From Hypericibacter terrae (GTDB lineage: Bacteria > Pseudomonadota > Alphaproteobacteria > Dongiales > Dongiaceae): 64,000 nucleotides of DNA. The stretch covers positions 2,666,001-2,730,000 of the forward strand of contig NZ_CP042906.1 of assembly GCF_008728855.1 (NCBI RefSeq), written 5' to 3'. This document shows, one piece after another, positions 56,211 through 64,000 of this stretch. The translations under genes and the position numbers were made by a program. Each line of letters opens with the position of its first letter. Positions within the stretch are counted from its first letter, which is position 1. A model generated the notes under the pieces. The model did not search any database. It saw only the letters and a program-made list of their open reading frames with translations, and was not told the DNA's origin.

Positions 56211-57428
56211 GTGACGGAAGCCATCACCACGCCGCCCAAAGCCAGCACCACCGCGTTCCCGATCCTGGGCGCGATCAGCTTCTGCCACATGCTGAACGAC
56301 ATGATGCAGTCGCTGCTGCCGGCGATCTATCCGATCCTCAAGGGCGGCTTCGATCTGAGCTTCGGGCAGATCGGCCTGCTGACGCTGACCTACCAGATCA
56401 CGGCCTCGCTGCTGCAGCCTCTGATCGGCCTCTTCACCGACCGCCGGCCGCAGCCCTACTCGCTGCCCTTCGGCATGGGCTCGACCCTGGTCGGGCTGGT
56501 CACGCTGGCTTTCGCCGTGAACTACCCGATGCTGCTGCTGGGCGCCGCCTTCCTCGGGGTCGGTTCCTCGATCTTCCATCCGGAATCCTCGCGCCTGGCG
56601 CGGCTGGCTTCGGGCGGCGCCCATGGGCTGGCGCAGTCGCTGTTCCAGGTCGGCGGCAATCTGGGGTCCGCGCTGGGGCCGCTCCTGGCGGCCTTCTTCA
56701 TCCTGCCGCGCGGCCAGAGCAGCCTTGCCTGGTTCGCGCTGGCGGCGCTGGGCGGCATGGCCGTGCTGACGCTGCTGGGGCACTGGTACAAGAGCCAGGG
56801 CCATGCCCGCCCGCCCGGCCGCCGTGTTCATGTCGGACATGCCACGCTCTCGGGCGTCCAGGTGAAGCGCGCGGTGCTGGTGCTGATCGCGCTGATCTTC
56901 TCCAAATATTTCTATCTGGCGAGCATCTTCAGCTACTACACCTTCTACCTGATGCATCGCTTCGCCCTGGAGACGCGCGACGCACAGATCTATCTCTTCG
57001 TCTTCCTGGCAGCGGCCGCGGTGGGCACCGTCGTTGGCGGTCCGGTCGGCGACCGGATCGGCCGCAAGAAGGTCATCTGGGCCTCGATCGTGGGGATACT
57101 GCCCTTCACGCTGGTGCTGCCCTATGTCGGGCTGACGGCGACCGTGGCCCTCAGCGTGGTGATCGGGCTGGTGCTGTCCTCGGCCTTCTCGGCGATCGTC
57201 GTCTATGCGCAGGAGCTGATGCCCGGCCGGGTCGGCATGGTATCCGGCCTGTTCTTCGGCTTCGCCTTCGGCATGGGCGGCATCGGCGCGGCGGCGCTGG
57301 GGGCGCTCGCCGACTGGACCAGCATCGAATTCGTCTACCGGGTCTGCGCCTTCCTGCCCGTGATCGGGCTGCTCACGGCGCTGCTTCCCGACATGGAGGG
57401 CGGCAGGCCGAAGGAGGTTTCGCGATGA
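56211..57428 (+). CDS. MFS transporter, fosmidomycin-resistance (Fsr) type
   Basis: 405-aa 12-helix major facilitator. The Fsr-like N terminus is SFCHMLNDMMQSLLPAIYPILK, split by residues typical of that branch. LLQPLIGLFTDRRPQPY, GVGSSIFHPESSRLARLASGG and GPVGDRIGRKKVIW (MFS signature) follow. Homologues export fosmidomycin, an inhibitor of Dxr, but natural substrates are uncertain. The start is a GTG; the stop overlaps the mazG ATG (ATGA). Confidence 0.88.
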   Translation: MTEAITTPPKASTTAFPILGAISFCHMLNDMMQSLLPAIYPILKGGFDLSFGQIGLLTLTYQITASLLQPLIGLFTDRRPQPYSLPFGMGSTLVGLVTLAFAVNYPMLLLGAAFLGVGSSIFHPESSRLARLASGGAHGLAQSLFQVGGNLGSALGPLLAAFFILPRGQSSLAWFALAALGGMAVLTLLGHWYKSQGHARPPGRRVHVGHATLSGVQVKRAVLVLIALIFSKYFYLASIFSYYTFYLMHRFALETRDAQIYLFVFLAAAAVGTVVGGPVGDRIGRKKVIWASIVGILPFTLVLPYVGLTATVALSVVIGLVLSSAFSAIVVYAQELMPGRVGMVSGLFFGFAFGMGGIGAAALGALADWTSIEFVYRVCAFLPVIGLLTALLPDMEGGRPKEVSR

Positions 57429-58315
57429 CCCAGCCGAAGCCCAAGGCGGCCCCGCCCGAGAGCCTCGCGCCGATCGACCGCCTGCTCGCCATCATGGCGC
57501 GGCTGCGCGATCCCGACGCCGGCTGTCCCTGGGACCTCGAGCAGGATTTCCCGACCATCGTCCCGCATACGATCGAGGAAGCCTATGAGGTCGCCGACGC
57601 CATCGAGCGCGGCCAGATGGAGGAGCTCAAGAGCGAGCTGGGCGACTTGATGTTCCAGGTCGTGTTCTACGCCCAGATGGCCCGCGAGCGCGGCCTCTAT
57701 GGCTTCGACGACATCGTGCGGGCGGTCAACGACAAGATGATCCGCCGGCATCCCCACGTGTTCGCCGACGCGGCCATCGATAGCGCCGGCGCCCAGACGG
57801 TGGCCTGGGAGGAGCAGAAGGCCGGCGAGCGCGCCGCGGAGGCCGCCGCCAAGGGCGCCGCCCCCAGCCAGCTCGACGGCTTGCCGCTCGCCCTGCCCGC
57901 CCTGACCCGGGCCGCCAAGCTGCAGAGGCGCGCCGCGCGCATCGGCTTCGACTGGCCCGAAGCGGCTCAGGTGCTCGACAAGATCGTCGAGGAAATCGCC
58001 GAGGTCAGAGCGGAGATGGTCGATGGCGCGGGCAAGGACCGGCTGGCGGACGAGGTCGGCGATCTGCTCTTCGCGGTGACCAATCTGGCGCGCCATCTGG
58101 AGCTCGATCCCGAGCAGACCTTGCGCGGCGCCAACGCCAAATTCGAGCGCCGCTTCCGCCGCGTGGAAGCCCTCGCCGCCGCGGAGCATGGCGCCGGCGC
58201 CCGCCCCGGCCTGGACGCGCTCGAGGCGCTCTGGCAGCGAGTCAAGCAGGAAGAGCGCGAGCTTCGCCGCCGTCCGAAGACGGATCGCCCGCGTCGGCCC
58301 GATGCGAGCGCCTAG
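57425..58315 (+). CDS. mazG: Nucleoside triphosphate pyrophosphohydrolase MazG
   Basis: House-cleaning NTP pyrophosphatase. The 296-aa protein has two MazG domains. The first shows CPWDLEQDFPTIVPHTIEEAYEVADAIE and LKSELGDLMFQVVF; the second shows ILDKIVEEIAEVRAE-type acidic helices (EEIAEV) and ADEVGDLLFAVTNLARHL. The EExxD metal motifs are present in both. The C terminus is basic and Arg/Pro-rich. The start overlaps the MFS stop. The stop TAG overlaps the stop of the convergent acetyltransferase in CTAG. Confidence 0.95.
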   Translation: MTQPKPKAAPPESLAPIDRLLAIMARLRDPDAGCPWDLEQDFPTIVPHTIEEAYEVADAIERGQMEELKSELGDLMFQVVFYAQMARERGLYGFDDIVRAVNDKMIRRHPHVFADAAIDSAGAQTVAWEEQKAGERAAEAAAKGAAPSQLDGLPLALPALTRAAKLQRRAARIGFDWPEAAQVLDKIVEEIAEVRAEMVDGAGKDRLADEVGDLLFAVTNLARHLELDPEQTLRGANAKFERRFRRVEALAAAEHGAGARPGLDALEALWQRVKQEERELRRRPKTDRPRRPDASA

Positions 58316-58929
58316 GGCTCGATCAGCGGGATGTGAGGTGCCGCCGTCCGCGGCAGATGTCCGGTCAGCCGCGGGTCGTCATGCACCTCGACGGCATAGG
58401 CATAGGGCCGGAAGCCGGAGCGGCGATAGAACGCCAATGCTGAGGGATGATCGAAGCTACAGGTATGGACCCAGAAGCGGCGGATCGGGTGGGCCCAGGC
58501 CAATGCGATCGCCTGGTCCATGAGAAAGCGGCCGGCGCCCCGCCCGATCGCCTCGGGCACCACGCCGAAGAACGCCAGCTCGCATTGGCCCTCTTCGCGG
58601 AAGTCGAGCTCCAGCAGGCCGATTTCGGCGCCGCCGTCACGGAGCGTGTAGACCTCGACTTTCGGGTCGGTGAGGATCCGGCGCAGCCGCTCGTCGGGCA
58701 TCACCAGCCGCGAGAACCACATCCAGTCCTGCCCGATGCGGCGAAACAGAGCGCGATAGCTGTGGAGGTCGGGCTGCGCGATCCGCTGCAGCGACAGGGC
58801 GCTGCGCGTCGAGGGTTGCGGTTTCGGCGCCGGCCTCTCGGTCATCTCGAGGCAGGTCACCAGATTGGCGAGCTTGCCGGGAGACAGCACCGAGTAGCCA
58901 TCTTGAAGCGATGATTTATTATTATCCAT
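58312..58929 (-). CDS. GNAT-family N-acetyltransferase
   Basis: 205-aa acetyltransferase. After a short leader with SPGKLANLVTCLEM come the strands VYTLRDGGAEIGLLELDF and CELAFFGVVPEAIGRGAGRFLM, the last holding the acetyl-CoA pyrophosphate loop (GRGAG). ALAFYRRSGFRPY is near the end. The target is unknown. The upstream region is unusually AT-rich and has an ATAAT-N2-ATTAT dyad over the start codon. It is convergent with mazG. Confidence 0.85.
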   Translation of the reverse strand: MDNNKSSLQDGYSVLSPGKLANLVTCLEMTERPAPKPQPSTRSALSLQRIAQPDLHSYRALFRRIGQDWMWFSRLVMPDERLRRILTDPKVEVYTLRDGGAEIGLLELDFREEGQCELAFFGVVPEAIGRGAGRFLMDQAIALAWAHPIRRFWVHTCSFDHPSALAFYRRSGFRPYAYAVEVHDDPRLTGHLPRTAAPHIPLIEP

Positions 58930-58969
58930 AATAGATTATCGGACGTTCCTGATGTTATAAATTAAACTC

Positions 58970-59842
58970 TCAATCCTTCATCAGCAACTGGATCAGGCTC
59001 GAGGTATCCCAGCGACCGCCGCCCCGCGCCTGGACCGCGGCGTAGAACTGATCGACCAGAGCGGTCACCGGAAGGCGCGCGCCGTTACGCTTCGCCTCTG
59101 TCAGACATATATCAAGATCCTTCCGCATCCAATTGACAGCGAAGCCGAAATTGAACTTGCCCTCCGCCATCGTCAGGGCCCGGTTCTCCATCTGCCAGGA
59201 CTGGGCGGCCCCTTTCGAGATGGTGTCGATCACGAGCTTTGGATCGAGGCCGGCCTTGAGGGCGAAATTGACGCCTTCGGACAGTCCCTGCACCAGCCCG
59301 GCGATGCAGATCTGGTTGACCATCTTGGTGAGCTGCCCGGCGCCGACCGGCCCCAGCAGGGTGCAGGCCCGGGCATAGGCGTCGATGACGGGCTTCACCC
59401 GGTCGAATTGCGCCGGATCGCCCCCGACCATGACCGTGAGCTTGCCGTTCTCGGCCCCCGCCTGCCCGCCCGAGACGGGCGCGTCGAGGAAGCCGAGCCC
59501 GAGGCCTGACGCGGTCTCGGCGCTCTCCCGCGCGACCTCCGCCGAGGCGGTGGTGTGATCGACGAAGACGCTGCCCTTCGCCATGCCGGCGAAAGCGCCA
59601 TCGGGGCCCTTGAGGATCGAGCGCAGGTCGTCGTCATTGCCGACGCAGGCAAACACGATTTCGGCCCCTTTGGCCGCCGCCGCCGGGGTCGGCGCGGACT
59701 TGCCGCCATGCTTGGCGACCCAATCCTGGGCGCGGGCCGCCGTGCGGTTGAAGACGGTCACCTTGTGGCCGGCCTTGGCCAGATGGCCCGCCATCGGAAA
59801 GCCCATGACCCCGAGGCCAAGGAAAGCGACGTTCTGCGACAT
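58970..59842 (-). CDS. NAD(P)-dependent beta-hydroxyacid dehydrogenase (3-hydroxyisobutyrate dehydrogenase family)
   Basis: 290-aa enzyme with an N-terminal Rossmann fold (LGLGVMGFPMAGHLAKAGHKVTVFNRT, in parts). The substrate motif is FLDAPVSGGQAGAENG and the catalytic lysine lies in GQLTKMVNQIC. The C-terminal helical domain has FAVNWMRKDLDI. The family includes 3-hydroxyisobutyrate, tartronate semialdehyde and glyoxylate/succinic semialdehyde reductases; the exact substrate cannot be read. It is divergent from the old yellow enzyme gene. Confidence 0.9.
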   Translation of the reverse strand: MSQNVAFLGLGVMGFPMAGHLAKAGHKVTVFNRTAARAQDWVAKHGGKSAPTPAAAAKGAEIVFACVGNDDDLRSILKGPDGAFAGMAKGSVFVDHTTASAEVARESAETASGLGLGFLDAPVSGGQAGAENGKLTVMVGGDPAQFDRVKPVIDAYARACTLLGPVGAGQLTKMVNQICIAGLVQGLSEGVNFALKAGLDPKLVIDTISKGAAQSWQMENRALTMAEGKFNFGFAVNWMRKDLDICLTEAKRNGARLPVTALVDQFYAAVQARGGGRWDTSSLIQLLMKD

Positions 59843-60013
59843 GAGTGCGGCTCCGATTTTCGGGTGACGGCCGGCATCTTAGCGGCGAGCCATGGCGCTG
59901 CAAGCGACGCATTCCTGCGGTCACCGCGAGGTAAGCCGCTGTCACTGCGGTGGGTTGAAGCGCCGGCGGCGCTGTGGCTCCATGCGGCGCGCCCCACTCA
60001 CGCCAGAGGCATC

Positions 60014-61102
60014 ATGAAACTGTTCGAGCCCATCAAGATCGGCCGCCTTACCCTGCCCAACCGCGTCGTCATGGCCCCCATGACCCGCAACCGCGCCGTG
60101 GCCGGCCATGTCCCGACCGCGCTCAACGCGGTCTATTACCGGCAGCGCGCGAGCGCCGGCCTCATCATCACCGAAGGCTCGCAGGTTTCGCCGCAGGGCA
60201 TCGGCTACCCCAACACGCCGGGGATCCATACCGCCGAGCAGGTGAAGGGCTGGCGCGCCGTCACCGATGCGGTGCATCAGGCCGGCGGCCGCATCTTCCT
60301 GCAGCTCTGGCATGTGGGCCGGACCTCGCATCCCAGCATGCAGCCCAACGGCGACTTGCCGGTGTCCTCTTCCGCGATCGCGCCCGAGGGCGAGATCTAC
60401 ACCGACAGCGGGATGAAGCCCTATGTGGCGCCCCGCGCGCTCGGCACCGCCGAGGTGAAGAAGGTGGTCGAGGATTTCCGGCATGGCGCGCGCTGCTCGC
60501 TCGAGGCCGGCTTCGACGGCGTCGAGATCCATGGCGCCAACGGCTATATCGTCGAGCAGTTCCTGGTGAACGGCACCAACAAGCGCGACGATGTCTATGG
60601 CGGCTCGGTCGAGAACCGCACCCGCTTCCTTGCCGAGGTGACGCAGGCCGCCTGCGATGTCTGGGGCCCGGACCGCGTCGGCGTCAGATTGTCGCCCAAT
60701 GGCGTCTTCGGCAGCTCGGCCGACAGCGACCGGCGCGCGATCTTCCATCATGCGGCCAAAGTGCTGGATGGCTTCGGCCTCGCCTATCTCCATCTGATCG
60801 ATTTCTACCCGGACGATCCCGAGCCCGCCGGCGGCTATATCCTGCCGCGCGAGATGCGGGCCTTCTTCCACGGGCCGATCATGACCAACGGCGGCTATAC
60901 GCACGAGAAGGCGGAGGCGACCTTGCAGCGGGGCGACGCCGACCTGATCTCGTTCGGCGCGAGCTTCATCGCCAATCCCGATTTGCCGGAGCGGCTGCGC
61001 CGCAACCTGCCGCTCAATCCGCCCGATCCCGATAGCTTCTATGGCGGCGACGCCAAGGGCTATACCGACTATCCGGCGCTCGAGAAGACCGCGGCCAACT
61101 AG
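60014..61102 (+). CDS. Alkene reductase (old yellow enzyme, NemA-like)
   Basis: 362-aa FMN-dependent TIM-barrel reductase of activated C=C bonds. LFEPIKIGRLTLPNRVVMAPMTRNRA starts the chain in parts, and LWHVGRTSHP and the H173/N176 pair in EIHGANGYIVEQFL bind the substrate carbonyl. GGSVENRTRF and FGASFIANPDLPERL (FMN phosphate side) follow. AGAGGC lies just upstream of the ATG. It is likely cytoplasmic and acts on electrophiles or nitro esters. Confidence 0.92.
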   Translation: MKLFEPIKIGRLTLPNRVVMAPMTRNRAVAGHVPTALNAVYYRQRASAGLIITEGSQVSPQGIGYPNTPGIHTAEQVKGWRAVTDAVHQAGGRIFLQLWHVGRTSHPSMQPNGDLPVSSSAIAPEGEIYTDSGMKPYVAPRALGTAEVKKVVEDFRHGARCSLEAGFDGVEIHGANGYIVEQFLVNGTNKRDDVYGGSVENRTRFLAEVTQAACDVWGPDRVGVRLSPNGVFGSSADSDRRAIFHHAAKVLDGFGLAYLHLIDFYPDDPEPAGGYILPREMRAFFHGPIMTNGGYTHEKAEATLQRGDADLISFGASFIANPDLPERLRRNLPLNPPDPDSFYGGDAKGYTDYPALEKTAAN

Positions 61103-61109
61103 GCCGGGA

Positions 61110-61934
61110 TCACTCGTCCTCGAGCAGCAGGCGGTGCAGGGCGACCCAGCTGGTTTCGTCGGGCGCCATCAGCAGCCCCACGGCCTGCGTCAGGGCAGCG
61201 CGATAGGGGCTGCGGTCGAGATAGCGGCCGGTGCCGCCGGCTTCCCGATGGATCAGGACGCCGGGCGCGTGGTCCCAGGGCATCAGCTTGGTGAAGAGCG
61301 TGAAATCCGCCTCGCCCTTGGCAAGGCGCAGATATTCATGGGCCGCCGCCCGCAGCGACTTGACCGGACGCACCCGGTCGCGGCGCGACTGCACGCGTCG
61401 GCCGAGCGCCGGATCGCCGAAGAATCCGGCGTTCAGCGTTCCCCTCAGATCGCCCGGATCGGCAGGCGGCGCGGCGACGGCCAGCCGGCGACCCGTGCCA
61501 TGGCCATCGAGCCAGGCCCCCTCGCCCTTCGCGGCGGTCGCCGTGCTCTGGGCGACGGGATCGTGAATCCAGGCGGCGACCGGCTCGCCGCGATCGAGCA
61601 GCGCCACCATCACGCCGAAGAGCGGGCGACCCTCGGCGAAGTTGCTGGTGCCGTCGATCGGGTCGATCACCCAGGCCGATCGGGCGGCGGCGAGTTGCTC
61701 CAGCAATCCCGGATCGGCCGCCGCGGCCTCCTCGCCCACCACCAGGGCTTCCGGCATCAGCGCGGCCAGGATCGGTGTCAGGCGACGCTCCATGGCCTCG
61801 TCGGCGACGGTGACGAGATCGCCGGGCCCCTTCTCGCGCACGTCGGCGGAGCTCAGCTTGGTGAAGCGCGGCATGACCTCCTCGGCCGCCGCTTGCGCGA
61901 TCAGGACCGAGACCTTGTCGATGTCGAGCTTCAT
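61110..61934 (-). CDS. Inositol monophosphatase family protein
   Basis: 274-aa Mg-dependent phosphatase. Metal-site motifs are GDLVTVADEAMERRL, VGEEAAA (the Glu of the GEE box) and WVIDPIDGTSNFAEGRPLFG; the C-terminal motif is KLMPWDHAPGVLIHREAGG. Family members hydrolyse inositol phosphate, histidinol phosphate or PAP; the substrate is not clear. The start is in an ATGA overlap with the hflX stop, so it belongs to the hfq-hflX operon. Confidence 0.9.
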   Translation of the reverse strand: MKLDIDKVSVLIAQAAAEEVMPRFTKLSSADVREKGPGDLVTVADEAMERRLTPILAALMPEALVVGEEAAAADPGLLEQLAAARSAWVIDPIDGTSNFAEGRPLFGVMVALLDRGEPVAAWIHDPVAQSTATAAKGEGAWLDGHGTGRRLAVAAPPADPGDLRGTLNAGFFGDPALGRRVQSRRDRVRPVKSLRAAAHEYLRLAKGEADFTLFTKLMPWDHAPGVLIHREAGGTGRYLDRSPYRAALTQAVGLLMAPDETSWVALHRLLLEDE

Positions 61935-63253
61935 GCCGGTGCTACGGGATAGAGGCGCTGATAGCGGCCGACGTCGGCCGGATCGAGCCGGACGTCGAGA
62001 TAGGCGAACGCCTCGTCGTCGCGCCGGGTCAGGACCTCGCCATGGCTGTAGAGCCAGGCCAAAGCCGCGCCCTCGCCATGCGGCACCTTGAAATGCCCGA
62101 TCTGGCGCTGCGAGGCGAGGCGCTGGTCGATGTCCGCCAGCAACCGGTCGGTACCCTCGCCGGTCAGGGCCGAGAGCGCCACCGCATGGGCCTGACGCTC
62201 GGCCTGCTCCAGCACGGTCTCGCGGTCTCCCGGTTCCAGGAGATCGATCTTGTTCAGGACCTCGATCATGTCGCCGTCGAGGCGCGTCTCGAGGCCCAGT
62301 TCCTTGAGCACCTTGATCACTTCCTGCTGCTGCAGCGTGGTCTCGGGATGGGCCACGTCGCGCACATGAAGGATGATGTCGGCGGCGCTGACCTCTTCGA
62401 GCGTAGCGCGGAAGGCCGCCACCAGATCGGTCGGCAGATCGGAAATGAATCCGACCGTGTCCGAGAGGATGATATCGCGGCCCGATGGCAGCTTCACCAC
62501 CCGCATGGTCGGGTCGAGGGTGGCGAACAGCAGGTCCTTCGCCATCACCGTGGCGTTGGTGAGGCGATTGAACAGCGTCGATTTTCCGGCGTTGGTGTAG
62601 CCCACCAGCGCCACCACCGGATAAGGCACGCGCTTGCGCGCCTCGCGATGGAGCCCGCGCGTGCGCTTGACCTCGGCTAGCTCCTTCTTGAGGCGGGCGA
62701 TCCGTTCGCCGATCAGGCGGCGGTCGATCTCGAGCTGGGATTCGCCGGGGCCGCCGATGAATCCGAAGCCGCCGCGCTGGCGTTCCAGATGGGTCCAGGA
62801 TCGCACCAGCCGGCTGCGCTGATAGCTGAGCGCGGCGAGCTCGACCTGGAGCTGGCCCTCGCGCGTCCGCGCGCGCGCGCCGAAGATCTCGAGGATCAGG
62901 CCGGTCCGGTCGATGACCTTGCAGCTCCAGGCGCGCTCGAGATTGCGCTGCTGCACCGGCGACAGCGGCCAATCGACGATCGCGAGCTTGATGTCCTGTT
63001 CCTCGATCAGGCCATGCAGCCGCTCGACCGCGCCCGAACCGATCAGGGTCGCGGGCTTCGGTTCGGCGACCCGGACCGTTTCCGCATGCACCACATCGAG
63101 GTCGATCGCGCGGGCAAGGCCCTCGGCCTCGGCCAATCGCGCTTCGGGTTCGCGGCCCGGGGCCACGGGACCCCGCATGACCGGCGTCAGGACGGTGCAG
63201 CGCTCGCCGCGGACCACTCCATCGCCGCTACCGCCATTGGGACGTGCCTCCAC
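61931..63253 (-). CDS. hflX: Ribosome-associated GTPase HflX
   Basis: Splits stalled ribosomes under stress. The 440-aa protein has an N-terminal HflX domain with LIGSGAVERL-type and LAIVDWPLSPVQQRNLE, then the glycine-rich RQRGGFGFIGGPGESQLE. The GTPase domain follows: G1 GYTNAGKST, G3 DTVGF, G4 NKID. The start codon is GTG directly abutting the hfq TAA stop. The hfq-hflX coupling is conserved in proteobacteria. Confidence 0.96.
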   Translation of the reverse strand: MEARPNGGSGDGVVRGERCTVLTPVMRGPVAPGREPEARLAEAEGLARAIDLDVVHAETVRVAEPKPATLIGSGAVERLHGLIEEQDIKLAIVDWPLSPVQQRNLERAWSCKVIDRTGLILEIFGARARTREGQLQVELAALSYQRSRLVRSWTHLERQRGGFGFIGGPGESQLEIDRRLIGERIARLKKELAEVKRTRGLHREARKRVPYPVVALVGYTNAGKSTLFNRLTNATVMAKDLLFATLDPTMRVVKLPSGRDIILSDTVGFISDLPTDLVAAFRATLEEVSAADIILHVRDVAHPETTLQQQEVIKVLKELGLETRLDGDMIEVLNKIDLLEPGDRETVLEQAERQAHAVALSALTGEGTDRLLADIDQRLASQRQIGHFKVPHGEGAALAWLYSHGEVLTRRDDEAFAYLDVRLDPADVGRYQRLYPVAPA

Positions 63254-63505
63254 TTACTCTTCTTCGCCCTCCTTGGCGCCTTCGAAGAGCTGCACGGGCT
63301 GGGCCGGCATGATGGTGGAGATGGCGTGCTTGTAGACGAGCTGCGAATGCGCGTCACGGCGCAGCAGCACCGAAAAATTATCGAACCAGGTGACGATGCC
63401 CTGCAGCTTCACGCCGTTCACCAGGAACACGGTGACCGGCACCTTGCCCTTCCGAATGTGATTCAGGAAAACGTCCTGAACGTTCTGCGATTTTTCCGTA
63501 GCCAT
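63254..63505 (-). CDS. hfq: RNA chaperone Hfq
   Basis: Hexameric Sm-like protein that pairs small RNAs with mRNAs. The 83-aa chain has the Sm1 motif [19 protein letters not shown], the Sm2 motif YKHAIST and a short acidic tail (EGAKEGEEE). GAGG lies 6 nt before the ATG. The 5' leader has a GCCGGC-N5-GCCGGC hairpin around 63560. Translation runs into hflX. Confidence 0.97.
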   Translation of the reverse strand: MATEKSQNVQDVFLNHIRKGKVPVTVFLVNGVKLQGIVTWFDNFSVLLRRDAHSQLVYKHAISTIMPAQPVQLFEGAKEGEEE

Positions 63506-63674
63506 TGGCTCCCTCTTTTTCTGAAGTGTTCTCGGGGCCCGGTCTTGTTGGGACCTGGAGCCGGCGCGGAGCCGGCGTGGGGTCCATGGACAATCCCTAT
63601 TGGGCGTCGGGACGGAGGCAAACGCGTCCCGGAATTGCCGACTTGCTAGCACAAAACGGCAATTTCAGGAAACT

Positions 63675-64000
63675 CTAAAGTTTGTCAACGAGTTGGCGCA
63701 GTTCGTCACAACTTTGAAAATGCAGCATTTCCGCGATTGTGACGAATTCGCCGGACTGCGGCGGCTCGGCGCGGATCAGAAGCGGGACACAGCCGCTGTC
63801 GCGCGCGCAGATCATGTCGAGGTCGGTGTCCCCCACGAACCAGACATCGGCTCCCGGCGGCACCGGGCCGCCTTCGAGCGCCATTAAAACCGGTTCAGGT
63901 GCCGGCTTGTCGCGCGCCGCGTCCCCGGCCCCGACCACCCGGCCGAAGAAACGGTTCCAATCGAGATGATCGGCTTCCTTGCGCAAGAAGGGGCCGCGCT
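63675..64000 (-). CDS. HAD-superfamily phosphatase, C-terminal part (cut by window end)
   Basis: The last 108 codons or so of a haloacid-dehalogenase-type phosphatase. DKPAPEPVLMAL has the conserved motif III Lys, and VWFVGDTDLDMICARDSGC the motif IV acidic residues of the phosphoglycolate-phosphatase-like branch. The nucleophile DxD lies outside the window. It is upstream of hfq on the same strand with a 169-bp gap, where the hfq promoter probably lies. Confidence 0.85.
   Translation of the reverse strand, partial: RGPFLRKEADHLDWNRFFGRVVGAGDAARDKPAPEPVLMALEGGPVPPGADVWFVGDTDLDMICARDSGCVPLLIRAEPPQSGEFVTIAEMLHFQSCDELRQLVDKL

Overview
The window is high-G+C DNA (roughly two thirds G+C by eye) that is almost fully coding. 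Gene order and motifs point to an alphaproteobacterium, most likely a Rhodospirillales-type lineage. The grounds are the frr-uppS-cdsA-rseP-bamA-skp-fabZ-lpxA-lpxI-lpxB envelope block, the use of LpxI, the trpG-trpD-trpC-moaC-moeA-lexA block, a GTTC-N7-GTTC SOS box in front of lexA, and the hfq-hflX pair. The species cannot be named from this sequence. No rRNA, tRNA, CRISPR array, phage or replication origin was seen.

Layout. 1-10154: pyrH end, ribosome recycling, undecaprenyl and phospholipid synthesis, outer-membrane assembly (RseP, BamA, Skp) and the first lipid A steps; dxr and lpxD are absent from the places they usually occupy. 10211-16668: glyoxalase, an AI-2E-family membrane protein, an E. 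coli-type (metal-independent) KdsA, citrate synthase, glutamyl-tRNA synthetase and a PhyH-type dioxygenase. 16819-30580: comEC, then accessory DNA: a TPR/O-GlcNAc-transferase-like protein, a small island with a dihydrofolate-reductase-like gene and a decayed IS630 transposase, a spermidine-synthase-like protein, and a six-gene Hyf/complex I-like membrane operon. 30613-41620: lexA, moeA, moaC, trpC, trpD, trpG, then ppiD-trpE, with a divergent polysaccharide deacetylase and an EamA exporter lying between the trp genes. 41808-50931: tpiA, secG, pyrG, a second (metal-dependent type) kdsA, three small accessory genes, eno and an aldehyde dehydrogenase. 51216-61102: antiporter, a VanR-like GntR regulator divergent from a BenE-type transporter, exporters, mazG, an acetyltransferase, a beta-hydroxyacid dehydrogenase and an old yellow enzyme. 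61110-64000: an inositol-monophosphatase-like gene, hflX, hfq and a truncated HAD phosphatase.

Most interesting points. The Hyf-like operon (hyfB, C, E, F, G, I homologues) encodes proton-pumping-type membrane subunits and a small subunit with all four N2-cluster cysteines. Its large subunit has serines in place of both N-terminal Ni-binding cysteines and of the last C-terminal one, and no ferredoxin-like HyfH or HyfA gene is present. It therefore looks like an energy-converting-hydrogenase-related (Ehr) complex whose redox partner is unknown, not a hydrogenase. Also notable are two mechanistically different KdsA enzymes in one 33-kb stretch, a 114-bp MITE-like insertion with 10-bp terminal inverted repeats and a 6-bp target duplication inside a palindromic repeat, and a perfect 12-bp ATTGGATCCAAT operator placed between overlapping opposed promoters for the GntR gene and the BenE transporter.
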